Assembly: GCA_002169755.1 (NCBI GenBank) | Contig: NHIU01000033.1 | Span: forward strand, 4,747-18,191 | Source of the DNA: Candidatus Pelagibacter sp. TMED197 | Lineage (GTDB): Bacteria > Pseudomonadota > Alphaproteobacteria > Pelagibacterales > Pelagibacteraceae | Direction of reading: 5' to 3' | DNA length: 13,445 nt | In this document: positions 1 to 7,702 of the stretch, in pieces | Layout: every line of letters starts with the position of its first letter | Numbering within the stretch: the stretch's first letter is position 1 | Made by a program: the position numbers and the translations under genes | Notes under the pieces: model-generated | The model's input: only the letters and a program-made list of their open reading frames with translations | What the model was told of the DNA's origin: nothing | The model's database searches: none

Positions 1-4
1 TTAA

Positions 5-736
5 ATGGACTTAAAAAATAAAAAAATTATAATTACTGGTGCAACAGGTGGAATAGGTAATAGTCTTGTAAAAAAATTTGTTAACAATGGATCAAAGATT
101 TTAGCAACAGGCACTAATGAGGAAAAATTAAATAAACTAAAAACTGAATTTAGCGATATCCAAATCGAAAAATTTAATTTAGGTGAACACTCCAAAATTG
201 AAAACTTTATTGATTCTGCTAACAATAAATTAGGCGGTTTAGATGTTTTAATAAATAATGCAGGTATAAATTTAGATAGCTTAACAATAAGACTTAGTGA
301 AGAAAATTGGAAAAAAGTTTTAGATATAAATTTAACCTCAACTTTTTTGATGTGTAAATCCGCTATTAAAAAAATGATAAAGAATAAGTCTGGAAAAATA
401 ATAAATATTACATCAATCGTTGGTCACACAGGAAATTTTGGACAAACAAATTATTCAGCATCGAAAGCAGGAATTGTTGCTTTTTCAAAAAGTCTTGCTT
501 TAGAATACGCAAAAAAAAATATTAATATAAATTGTGTTTCTCCTGGCTTTATAAAAACCGAAATGACAGATAAAATTCCAGAAGAATACAAAACAAAGTT
601 AATAAACAGAATTCCAGCAGGCGACCTAGGAACAGGAGACGATGTTTCAAATTGTGTAGCTTTTTTAGCTTCAGATATGGCTAATTATATTAATGGTGAA
701 ACCATTCATGTAAATGGTGGAATGTATATGGCTTGA
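5..736 (+). CDS. fabG: 3-oxoacyl-[ACP] reductase FabG
   Basis: NADPH-dependent reduction of 3-oxoacyl-ACP to 3-hydroxyacyl-ACP in the cytosolic type II fatty acid synthase cycle. The 243-residue protein is a complete classical short-chain dehydrogenase of normal FabG length. The Rossmann glycine motif TGATGGIG is at residues 11-18 and NNAG at 84-87. The catalytic tetrad is Asn109, Ser137, Tyr150 and Lys154 (YSASK). The PG motif at 180-181 and a C-terminal HVNGGMYMA tail are typical of FabG. The neighbour acpP encodes the carrier of its substrate, which favours FabG over another SDR. The ATG lies directly after a TAA at bases 2-4 that could end an upstream gene (fabD is the usual one), but too little is present to tell. 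No Shine-Dalgarno sequence can be judged. Confidence 0.95.
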   Translation: MDLKNKKIIITGATGGIGNSLVKKFVNNGSKILATGTNEEKLNKLKTEFSDIQIEKFNLGEHSKIENFIDSANNKLGGLDVLINNAGINLDSLTIRLSEENWKKVLDINLTSTFLMCKSAIKKMIKNKSGKIINITSIVGHTGNFGQTNYSASKAGIVAFSKSLALEYAKKNININCVSPGFIKTEMTDKIPEEYKTKLINRIPAGDLGTGDDVSNCVAFLASDMANYINGETIHVNGGMYMA

Positions 737-780
737 CAATTCTAATGAATAATCTATTAAGAAATTATCATAAACATAAC

Positions 781-785
781 AAAGG
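781..785 (+). promoter_or_regulatory. Ribosome binding site of acpP
   Basis: AAAGG followed by a six-base spacer and the acpP ATG at 792. This is the clearest Shine-Dalgarno-like site in the window; most other starts here lack one. It fits high translation of the abundant acyl carrier protein. It lies in the 55-base fabG-acpP gap, in which I see no convincing promoter or hairpin. Confidence 0.5.
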
Positions 786-791
786 TAATTA

Positions 792-1034
792 ATGTCAAAC
801 GAGATAAAAGGAAAAATTAAGAAAATTGTTGCAGACCACCTTGGAATAGAAGAGGAGAAGGTCACTGAAGAAGCAAGTTTTATTGACGATTTAGGAGCCG
901 ATAGCTTGGATACAGTAGAATTAGTAATGGCTTTTGAGGAAGAATTTGGTTCAGAAATTTCTGATAGTGAAGCTGAAAAAATACTCACAGTCGGAGACGC
1001 TATTAAATTCATTGAAAGCAAGTCCAGTCAGTAA
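792..1034 (+). CDS. acpP: Acyl carrier protein AcpP
   Basis: Small acidic cytosolic carrier that holds growing acyl chains on a 4'-phosphopantetheine arm, supplying fatty acid, phospholipid and lipid A synthesis. The protein is 80 residues, the usual length. The modification site is the DSL motif in [10 protein letters not shown], with Ser38 as the phosphopantetheine attachment residue. Acidic helix II ([12 protein letters not shown]) follows, the surface recognised by FAS enzymes. It sits 55 bases after fabG and 17 bases before gmk, all on the plus strand, so co-transcription is likely. fabF, which commonly follows acpP, is absent here. Confidence 0.97.
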   Translation: MSNEIKGKIKKIVADHLGIEEEKVTEEASFIDDLGADSLDTVELVMAFEEEFGSEISDSEAEKILTVGDAIKFIESKSSQ

Positions 1035-1051
1035 ATCTTTTTAACAATTTT

Positions 1052-1630
1052 ATGATGAGCCATGGCAATAACAATATCATGGTGATTTTATCATCACCAT
1101 CTGGGGCTGGAAAAACTACGATTACAAAAAAAATTCAACAAAAATACAGTTCTTTCAAGCTTTCTGTATCTCATACTACCAGACAGCCGCGTTCTAATGA
1201 GGTCGATGGAGTAGATTATCATTTTACAAATAAAGAAGAATTTAAGAAATTAATAAATGAAAAAAAATTTTACGAATATGCTAAAATTTTTGACAATTAT
1301 TACGGAACCCTTAAAGCCACAGTCGATGAAACTTTAAAAAAAAATGATATTATTTTCGATATTGATTGGCAAGGAACTCAACAACTTTCAAAGTTCAATA
1401 ATTTGAATTTAATAAAAATTTATTTAATTCCACCTAACAAAAAAGAGTTAAAAAATAGACTTACTAAAAGAAATCAAGAGTCAAAAGAAGAAGTTGAAAA
1501 AAGATTTAAGGCCTTTGATGAAGACGTTCTTCATTGGTCTGATTATGATTACGTTTTAATTAACGAAAACTTAGAAAATTGCTATAAACAAATTGAAAAT
1601 ATTATTTTAGTTAATAAAAAATCTAATTAA
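1052..1630 (+). CDS. gmk: Guanylate kinase
   Basis: Phosphorylates GMP to GDP with ATP in the cytosol, an essential step of guanine nucleotide supply. The 192-residue protein covers the family length. A P-loop lies in SSPSGAGKTT (residues 14-23). The GMP-binding segment is HTTRQPRSNEVDGVDYHF (41-58), followed by YEYAKIFDNYYGT (74-86) and DIDWQGTQQ (103-111). The lid and its arginines are near 140-151. In-frame ATGs occur at 1052, 1055 and 1079. The last would start two residues before the first beta strand and is possible, because none has a clear Shine-Dalgarno sequence. The stop overlaps the convergent rsmA stop region by eight bases. Confidence 0.95.
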   Translation: MMSHGNNNIMVILSSPSGAGKTTITKKIQQKYSSFKLSVSHTTRQPRSNEVDGVDYHFTNKEEFKKLINEKKFYEYAKIFDNYYGTLKATVDETLKKNDIIFDIDWQGTQQLSKFNNLNLIKIYLIPPNKKELKNRLTKRNQESKEEVEKRFKAFDEDVLHWSDYDYVLINENLENCYKQIENIILVNKKSN

Positions 1631-2414
1631 ATCTCTCATAAAGTTGAGTTAATTTAAAATAGGACTCGGGTTTTAAATCTGATGGCCTAGCTTTTAAATT
1701 TAGATCTTTTAATATATATGAAATTTCTTTTGTAGAAAAAATTTTTTTAATATTTTTATTTATCATTTTTCTTTTATTAGAAAATATAATATTGGTAATT
1801 TTTTCTAAATTTTCGACTTTTTTGATTTTATATAAATTCGTATTTTTTGGTTGAAAAGAAATTACAGTAGATTTTACTTTAGGTTTTGGAAAAAAACAGT
1901 GTGCCGATACATCGAAAGTTTTATTTATTTTTAATTTATAGTTTGTTAGTATTGACAATCTTCCATACTTTGAAGTACCATGCTTACCAATTATTCTGTC
2001 AGCCATCTCTTTCTGAAACATTAAAACTAAACATGAGTATTTTGATGGACAGTTCTTGACTCTTATTATTTTTACTAATATTTGAGAAGCAATATTATAA
2101 GGCAAATTACCAAATATAATAGTTTTATCTTTTAAATTCTTCTCTAAATTAAATTTTAATATATCTTCATTAATTACAAATACTTTTTTATTATTTTTGT
2201 GTTTAAGTTTAAGCTTAGTTGAGAGCGAGTTATCTTTTTCTACCAACAGTAAAGATTTAGGTTTTTTTTTTAATATTTGATCCGTTAGTGCCCCTTTGCC
2301 AGGCCCTATTTCTAAAACATTTTTATCAGTAATATCAATTGTTTCAGTTATTTTTTTTATAATATTTAAATCTATTAAAAAATTTTGGCCAAGAGATTTT
2401 TTCACATGCTTCAT
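1623..2414 (-). CDS. rsmA: 16S rRNA (adenine1518-N6/adenine1519-N6)-dimethyltransferase RsmA (KsgA)
   Basis: Uses S-adenosylmethionine to dimethylate two adjacent adenosines in the 3' terminal helix of 16S rRNA, acting late in 30S assembly. The 263-residue protein begins with the family signature KSLGQNFLID (6-15). The SAM-binding motif is EIGPGKGALT (35-44), the catalytic motif IV is NLPYN (103-107), and FFPKPKV (174-180) is typical of KsgA/Dim1. The C-terminal RNA-contacting domain is present. It is last in the minus-strand array. Its ATG overlaps the pdxA stop in an ATGA arrangement, suggesting translational coupling. Its TAG overlaps the end of the convergent gmk, leaving no room for a separate terminator. 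Confidence 0.96.
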   Translation of the reverse strand: MKHVKKSLGQNFLIDLNIIKKITETIDITDKNVLEIGPGKGALTDQILKKKPKSLLLVEKDNSLSTKLKLKHKNNKKVFVINEDILKFNLEKNLKDKTIIFGNLPYNIASQILVKIIRVKNCPSKYSCLVLMFQKEMADRIIGKHGTSKYGRLSILTNYKLKINKTFDVSAHCFFPKPKVKSTVISFQPKNTNLYKIKKVENLEKITNIIFSNKRKMINKNIKKIFSTKEISYILKDLNLKARPSDLKPESYFKLTQLYERFN

Positions 2415-3370
2415 TTAAGTTTTTCAAAAAATTTAATACAACTATATAGGCTGGAATAATTAGCTTTATTCTTTTTTATTAAATCTACTGCAGGCCCATG
2501 ATCAGGTGAAACGCGTAAGTAATTTAACCCTAGGGTTATATTGATAGCATTAAAGTGAAATAAAGTTTTAAATGGAATTAAAACTTGATCGTGATACATT
2601 CCAACTATTACATCAAAGTTTTTATAGTTATTTATAAAAATAGTATCAGCAACTAGAGGACCTTGTATTTTAACCTTTTGCTTTTTTAATTTAGATATAG
2701 CAGGGATAATTTGTGTCTTTTCCTCAGAATTATATTTATACTCAGCATTATGAGGATTAAGTCCAAGCACTCCAATTTTTGGCTTTTTTTTAAATATTTT
2801 TTTATAATTAAAATTTAGTGTATTAACTTTTTTTAAGATCAAATTTTTTCTTATACGTTTAGGAACCGAACTTAAATTGTGATGAGTTGTGAGAGGGACT
2901 ACAGATAATTTTTTATTAAACATCAGCATTACTTCAGAATTATCCTTAACATTACACTTGTAAGCTAAAAGCTCAGTAATACCTACCTTTTTTGATTTTT
3001 TTAAAAGTTTTTTATCAATAGGACAGTTAATCATTCCTTTAACTTCCTTTAGTAAAGATAATTTATGGGCTAAATTTATACTTTTCATAACATATTTTGA
3101 GGCATTATTAACTGATACATTAAATGGGTCGTTAAATTTAAGTGGAACATTAATTATTTTTATCGCACTGCTTTCATTATCTAAATTTCTTATTTTTGCT
3201 ATTACTTTTTTAAAGTTTAACTTTTTAAATTGGTTTTTGATTAGATCAAAATTACCAATAATAAAAAGATTCTTTTTATTTTTATTACTTAATTTTGACC
3301 AAGCTTTATAAATTATCTCTGAATTTATACTATTAGGATCTCCCGCAACTAAAATAATTTTTTTTTTCAT
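2411..3370 (-). CDS. pdxA: 4-hydroxythreonine-4-phosphate dehydrogenase PdxA (divergent)
   Basis: NAD-dependent oxidation of 4-phosphohydroxy-threonine in de novo pyridoxal phosphate synthesis; the product is used by PdxJ. The 319-residue length fits. The three predicted metal-binding histidines are His163 (TTHH), His207 (GLNPH) and His260 (GMYHDQ). Lys268, Asn277 (NITLGL) and Arg286 (LRVSPDHG) also align with conserved active-site positions. Two motifs are unusual. The N-terminal glycine-rich segment, normally like GDPAGIGPE, reads GDPNSINSE (10-18). The usual GHTE reads GITE (130-133), losing a histidine expected near the substrate phosphate. The gene overlaps surA and rsmA by four bases each (ATGA), the usual alphaproteobacterial order. 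The family call is secure, but full activity is inferred. Confidence 0.9.
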   Translation of the reverse strand: MKKKIILVAGDPNSINSEIIYKAWSKLSNKNKKNLFIIGNFDLIKNQFKKLNFKKVIAKIRNLDNESSAIKIINVPLKFNDPFNVSVNNASKYVMKSINLAHKLSLLKEVKGMINCPIDKKLLKKSKKVGITELLAYKCNVKDNSEVMLMFNKKLSVVPLTTHHNLSSVPKRIRKNLILKKVNTLNFNYKKIFKKKPKIGVLGLNPHNAEYKYNSEEKTQIIPAISKLKKQKVKIQGPLVADTIFINNYKNFDVIVGMYHDQVLIPFKTLFHFNAINITLGLNYLRVSPDHGPAVDLIKKNKANYSSLYSCIKFFEKLK

Positions 3371-4311
3371 TTTATTACAATATAAGAACTATTTTTTAAT
3401 TTTGATAAATAATTATTTGAAAATAAATTTATAAGTTCATTAGCTTTTTTATTCATTATTTGAGCTTTAATTTTCTCTAAATTTTCTTCACTTAATTTTT
3501 CAGTCTTTTTATCAATTAATTTAAACATAACAATTGAATTTGGTTGACTGATAGGTCTAGTTATTTCTCCAGGTTTCATAGACTTAATTAAACTTAAAAT
3601 GTTTTTTGAAAGAGATTTAGAATTAACCCAACCAATATCACCGCCTTTTAAGGACGATGGGCTGTCACTGAATTTTATAGCAGTATTTTCAAAACCCTCT
3701 AATTTAATTTGATTTTGAATTTCTTTAATTTTTTCTTCATTTTCAGTTTCATTAGTTAATAAGATTTCAATCTCAGCTAACTTATAAATTTCAATATTAC
3801 TTTGCGTTTTAATAAAATTATTTAATTCAACTTTAATTTCATTTTCATCCACATTAATTTTATCATTAAATCTTTTGAAAATAAAATTTTGCCATGCAAA
3901 CTGAATTTTCATTTCTTCCATGTAAAATTCAAAGTCCAAGTCATGATTATTAAAAATTTCTTTCAATCCATTAATATTGGAATTATAATTATTTGAAACT
4001 TGACTCAAATGGTCACTTAATTCTTTTGAATTTTCTATAGGAAAATTTACTCTTTCTAATTCTTTTTTTTTTAATTTATAGTTAATTAGTGAATTAATAG
4101 CTATAGCTTTTGTTGTATTAATATTATCTTGGTTTAACTCTTGATTACTCAAAAATAATAAAAGTTTAATTTTTGTTTTTAATTCATAGGAACTAATTAT
4201 TTTATCACCTACATTAGCTATTATTTTATTTTCTACCGATGCATTCAATAAAGAAAAATTAAATAAAAATAATAAAAATAATATCTTGAAGAGAAATTTT
4301 TCTTTTTTCAT
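3367..4311 (-). CDS. surA: Periplasmic chaperone / peptidyl-prolyl isomerase SurA
   Basis: Periplasmic chaperone for outer-membrane beta-barrel proteins. The 314-residue protein starts with a signal peptide: a lysine-rich start, a hydrophobic stretch at about 8-22, and probable cleavage near Ala24. A SurA-type N-terminal chaperone domain follows (ANVGDKIISSYEL, about 32-44, then helical to about 165). A single parvulin (PPIC) domain lies at about 173-270 with GGDIGWV at 223-229. E. coli SurA (about 428 residues) has two parvulin domains, so this is the shorter form. Its ATG directly follows the lptD stop (TAAATG), linking production to LptD, whose E. coli counterpart is a major SurA client. 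The position between lptD and pdxA supports SurA over a generic PpiC protein. Confidence 0.9.
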   Translation of the reverse strand: MKKEKFLFKILFLLFLFNFSLLNASVENKIIANVGDKIISSYELKTKIKLLLFLSNQELNQDNINTTKAIAINSLINYKLKKKELERVNFPIENSKELSDHLSQVSNNYNSNINGLKEIFNNHDLDFEFYMEEMKIQFAWQNFIFKRFNDKINVDENEIKVELNNFIKTQSNIEIYKLAEIEILLTNETENEEKIKEIQNQIKLEGFENTAIKFSDSPSSLKGGDIGWVNSKSLSKNILSLIKSMKPGEITRPISQPNSIVMFKLIDKKTEKLSEENLEKIKAQIMNKKANELINLFSNNYLSKLKNSSYIVIK

Positions 4312-6627
4312 TTATTTACTGAAGGAAGGTGATCTGATATCTCCAAAAGGTGTCAATGTAATTTTAAACATTAGTGAATTTTCTGGCTCGATTTCAGAGT
4401 CGCTATAAAATTCTCTTCTATAAACCAAACCTGCTCTTAAACAATCATTTAAATATTCATAACTTAAATCGTAATATTCAGAAGAATTTGATATTAAATT
4501 TCTCTTAGTTTTAAAAGACATAATGGTATTTTTATCTTTAGAAAATTCTATGTTAGTTTTGAAATATTCTTGACTACCAATATGTTTTTTTTCTTGAAGA
4601 AAACCAAAATCAAATTTAATTGGATTAAGATCAATTTTTGTTTCTAATTCATTGTAATTTAAATCTTTATAATTTTGATCTAAAGCATAGTTATAATTTA
4701 TGCTAGCTTTATTATCGAAAAAAGAATATTTAGTATATCCAATTACATCTGATAATTTTTCATCTAAACTAGTTGTTGAAGGCATGTCTTTATTTTCTTT
4801 TTCGTTAACAATTTGAGCTAAACTAAAATCAAGTTTGCTATTTTTATTATCAATTTCATACTCAAACCCCAGGGTTGTACTAGCACCGTTTTCAAAGTTA
4901 TTGTATTTATTAAGTCTATCTAGCGAAAATGCGTTAAAATGATTTAGTCTAGGACCATTATTTTGATTTCTCATGTGACCAGGTGCATACCTTAAAAGAA
5001 CTTTTGGAGTGAGCGTGTGACTTGAGTTATTTTTCGTTCTTTTGAATAAATTAATCTCTGTTAAGTACCCTAACGCACCAAATAGTTCACTTGTTGGCTC
5101 TTTTTTGTATTCAGTCGTGTTATTTGCTTCGTAATTAACATTCTTTATTTTGCCTAAAAGCTCTCCATTAAATCCAGAAGCAAAATTAAATTTTTTAAAT
5201 TTCCAATCAAAATCGTTTACTAAAAATTTTGTATTTTTATTAGTATCATAAGTATGATGTTTGTAATTTGATTGGAAATCTAACGATCCAAACTTATTAT
5301 TTGTAAATAAGTTTTTACTTACAACTATATCAGGTAATATATATTCATACTTATCATTATAATCATCTTTTAATGTTTCATAAGCGCTTGCTTGAAAGCC
5401 AAAAAAAAGATTTTCATTTTCATGAGTAAAATCTAAAGAATTCTCCAAAGTATCCTCCTCATACTCGACCAAGCTACTTCTTATTTTGTATAATTTAAGA
5501 TATTTGTCGTTCGACACATGCTGAAATGATAAATCAAAATTATTATCACCATTGTTGCCACTTTTAAAATTTTTGGTGAATTTTGAAAAAATATGAGATT
5601 TATCACCACCTTTTTTTATAGAAGAAGTTTTCTTATATCCACCGGTATATCCTAAATCTAAAATTAAATTTGAATTCATAAAAGCTTGCCTATACTCACC
5701 AAGAATCAAAGGATGTTCAGAAGTAAATAATTTAGGAGTAAAAGTAATGTCTTTATCATCCTTTAAAGCCCAAAAGTAAGGTATCTGAATACCTGGACCT
5801 AAGTTTTTACTATCACTAAAAGTTGGTGGCAAAAACCCCGATCTACGATCTACTGTAGGGTCTGGATGAGATAGTTTTGGAGTATAAAATATTGGAATAT
5901 CATAAATTTTTATAATTGCATCATCATAGTAAATAGTTTTCTTCTTTTTATCATGAGTCATTAGTTCTGATTGCAATGACCATGGAGGACTCTTGTCATT
6001 TTCTCTATAATCACACAATGTAAATACACATTTTGTAAACTTTGTTTCATCGGATTTAATATTTACCGTATTAGAGAATATTCGTGGTTTATTTTCTTCA
6101 CTTATTTTAAAAGCAGAGTCATTAAGATAAGATTTATTATCAGTTCCTAAAATTTCTCTTTTCTTTTCGTCTATAAATATTTGAGAAAAATTATAAGTAT
6201 TTGATCTTGCATCTATTACTTTAATATTTCCATAAGATTTAAAAAATTTATTAATTGTTGAATACTCAAATTGATCTAAAAAAATATTATTATTTTCCAA
6301 ATCTTTAACAATCGCTGGGTCTTTAGATGAAATTAAATTATTTTTATTATCAAATACTATATTATTACCCTCTATTTTATAACCTTCAGAAGTCTCTATA
6401 GTAGTCGGGCCTTTACTTTTAAGCGTTTTAAGAGTTTTATTATATTCTGCATAGTCACCTTTAAAAATATTATTTGACTGATCTACCGCAACAACTTCGT
6501 TTTTGAAAATTGTAACTTTTGTTTTTTTATCGACAAAAATTTCTTTTGACTGAATGTTTAAATTATTTGCCAATACATTCTTTGAAAAAAAAACAAACAG
6601 CAATAATATGATGAATTTATTTTTCAT
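4312..6627 (-). CDS. lptD: LPS-assembly outer-membrane protein LptD (OstA/Imp)
   Basis: Outer-membrane barrel that, with the lipoprotein LptE, inserts lipopolysaccharide into the outer leaflet. The 771-residue length is typical. It has a signal peptide (hydrophobic 5-19, probable cleavage after ANA-like LANN near residue 20). An N-terminal LptA-like beta-jellyroll covers about 22-190 (GDYAEYN, repeated SKGPTTIETSEG-type strands). The large LptD barrel domain then runs to a C-terminal MFKITLTPFGD strand. The segment IPIFYTPKLSHPDPTVDRRSG (245-264, split here as IPIFYTPKLSHPD and PTVDRRSG) is highly characteristic. Only three cysteines are present: Cys200, Cys205 and Cys729. The E. coli protein has four, paired in two disulfides. 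The start overlaps the lptG end by 11 bases. Confidence 0.94.
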   Translation of the reverse strand: MKNKFIILLLFVFFSKNVLANNLNIQSKEIFVDKKTKVTIFKNEVVAVDQSNNIFKGDYAEYNKTLKTLKSKGPTTIETSEGYKIEGNNIVFDNKNNLISSKDPAIVKDLENNNIFLDQFEYSTINKFFKSYGNIKVIDARSNTYNFSQIFIDEKKREILGTDNKSYLNDSAFKISEENKPRIFSNTVNIKSDETKFTKCVFTLCDYRENDKSPPWSLQSELMTHDKKKKTIYYDDAIIKIYDIPIFYTPKLSHPDPTVDRRSGFLPPTFSDSKNLGPGIQIPYFWALKDDKDITFTPKLFTSEHPLILGEYRQAFMNSNLILDLGYTGGYKKTSSIKKGGDKSHIFSKFTKNFKSGNNGDNNFDLSFQHVSNDKYLKLYKIRSSLVEYEEDTLENSLDFTHENENLFFGFQASAYETLKDDYNDKYEYILPDIVVSKNLFTNNKFGSLDFQSNYKHHTYDTNKNTKFLVNDFDWKFKKFNFASGFNGELLGKIKNVNYEANNTTEYKKEPTSELFGALGYLTEINLFKRTKNNSSHTLTPKVLLRYAPGHMRNQNNGPRLNHFNAFSLDRLNKYNNFENGASTTLGFEYEIDNKNSKLDFSLAQIVNEKENKDMPSTTSLDEKLSDVIGYTKYSFFDNKASINYNYALDQNYKDLNYNELETKIDLNPIKFDFGFLQEKKHIGSQEYFKTNIEFSKDKNTIMSFKTKRNLISNSSEYYDLSYEYLNDCLRAGLVYRREFYSDSEIEPENSLMFKITLTPFGDIRSPSFSK

Positions 6628-7702
6628 TTATTTGCAATATACCTATTGAGCTAAAGAGACCGATTGAAATAATCGGTATCCAAGCTGATAACGAAAGAGA
6701 AATTCTATTTGTTTGTCCTAGTGCTAAAGATAAGTCTTTAAAATAATATATCACTACACAGGTTATTAAACCTGAAAATATATATGCAAAATTATTTGAT
6801 TTTCTCAAAGTATTCATAGTCAAAATTGAAGCTAAAGAAGTCATTATAAATAAAAAAAAGGGTATAGACATCATGGAGTTTAAATTTTGATCTAAATATG
6901 GCTTGCTATAACCTTTCTTTTGTAAATTTTCATAATTTAAAATTAGCTCTAGAAACGACATCGTGTCAAAGTTTCTAAATAAACCAGTAATTTTAGCGTG
7001 ATTATACTGAGATTTTACATAATATTTATCAAAACTTTTACTTTTTGCTATCCCATCTTCAAACGTGCTTACATTTACATTTTTCATTTCCCACTTATTT
7101 TTTGAAATATTTGCAGATTTGGCATCTAATCTCATAACTAGTTCAAAATTTTTATTTAATTGAAAAATTGTTACATTGTTTAAAACATCTTGTTTTGTTT
7201 GATCTGCTGAAGTTATTCTTTGACCCTCAGTTGTATTTTCCTTTATCCAAAGGCCATTTTTATTAATAGTGACAAGGTGATCTATATCTAAAGAATATTT
7301 AGATTTTGTTTTTTCGTAATATTTGATCATGGCAGATGTTATAGGATTAATTGCAAATAAAAAAATCCATCCAATAATAAAAGATGTAGTAGCAAGCGTT
7401 AAAAAAATTTTAAAGTTTGAAAAACCAAACACTTTTAATGATAACAGATCTCGAGAATTTCTCATTTGTAAAAGAAACCACATGCTCGATATAAAAATGA
7501 TAAAAGGCAGCAACTTTATTATCATATTCGGAATATAAAGAGCGGTTAGTGCGATTGGCATCAGGATTGTTGTATTTGTATTTTTAAAAAACTCAATTTC
7601 TTCAAATAAGTTAAGTATTAATCCAAAACAATAAAAAATTAATATTACCTTAAAAATGGTTTTTAAGTACCCTGATAGTAAGTAAGATAGTAGAATATTC
7701 AT
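6617..7702 (-). CDS. lptG: LPS export ABC transporter permease LptG
   Basis: Inner-membrane subunit of the LptB2FG ABC exporter, which extracts LPS from the inner membrane and passes it to the periplasmic Lpt bridge. The 361-residue protein has the YjgP/YjgQ layout. Membrane segments lie at about 13-33, 48-77 and 98-119. A periplasmic beta-jellyroll covers about 135-265, with KNGLWIKENTTEGQRI and a QLNKNFELVMRLDAKSA stretch typical of LptG. Three more membrane segments fill the C-terminal 95 residues. It overlaps the lptF stop by four bases (ATGA) and the lptD start by 11. The order F-G-D identifies it as LptG. The ATPase LptB is not in the window. Confidence 0.92.
   Translation of the reverse strand: MNILLSYLLSGYLKTIFKVILIFYCFGLILNLFEEIEFFKNTNTTILMPIALTALYIPNMIIKLLPFIIFISSMWFLLQMRNSRDLLSLKVFGFSNFKIFLTLATTSFIIGWIFLFAINPITSAMIKYYEKTKSKYSLDIDHLVTINKNGLWIKENTTEGQRITSADQTKQDVLNNVTIFQLNKNFELVMRLDAKSANISKNKWEMKNVNVSTFEDGIAKSKSFDKYYVKSQYNHAKITGLFRNFDTMSFLELILNYENLQKKGYSKPYLDQNLNSMMSIPFFLFIMTSLASILTMNTLRKSNNFAYIFSGLITCVVIYYFKDLSLALGQTNRISLSLSAWIPIISIGLFSSIGILQINEK

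Noticed and set aside
1..4. TTAA before fabG as the end of an upstream gene such as fabD
   Set aside because: Four bases carry a possible stop codon but no coding sequence to support a gene call.
671..1021. Minus-strand open frame of 116 codons across acpP
   Set aside because: It lies opposite fabG and acpP, has Ser-rich low-complexity translation, and resembles no family; it mirrors the acpP codons.
7323..7538. Plus-strand open frame inside lptG
   Set aside because: Antisense to a well-supported lptG, with no family resemblance and no ribosome binding site.
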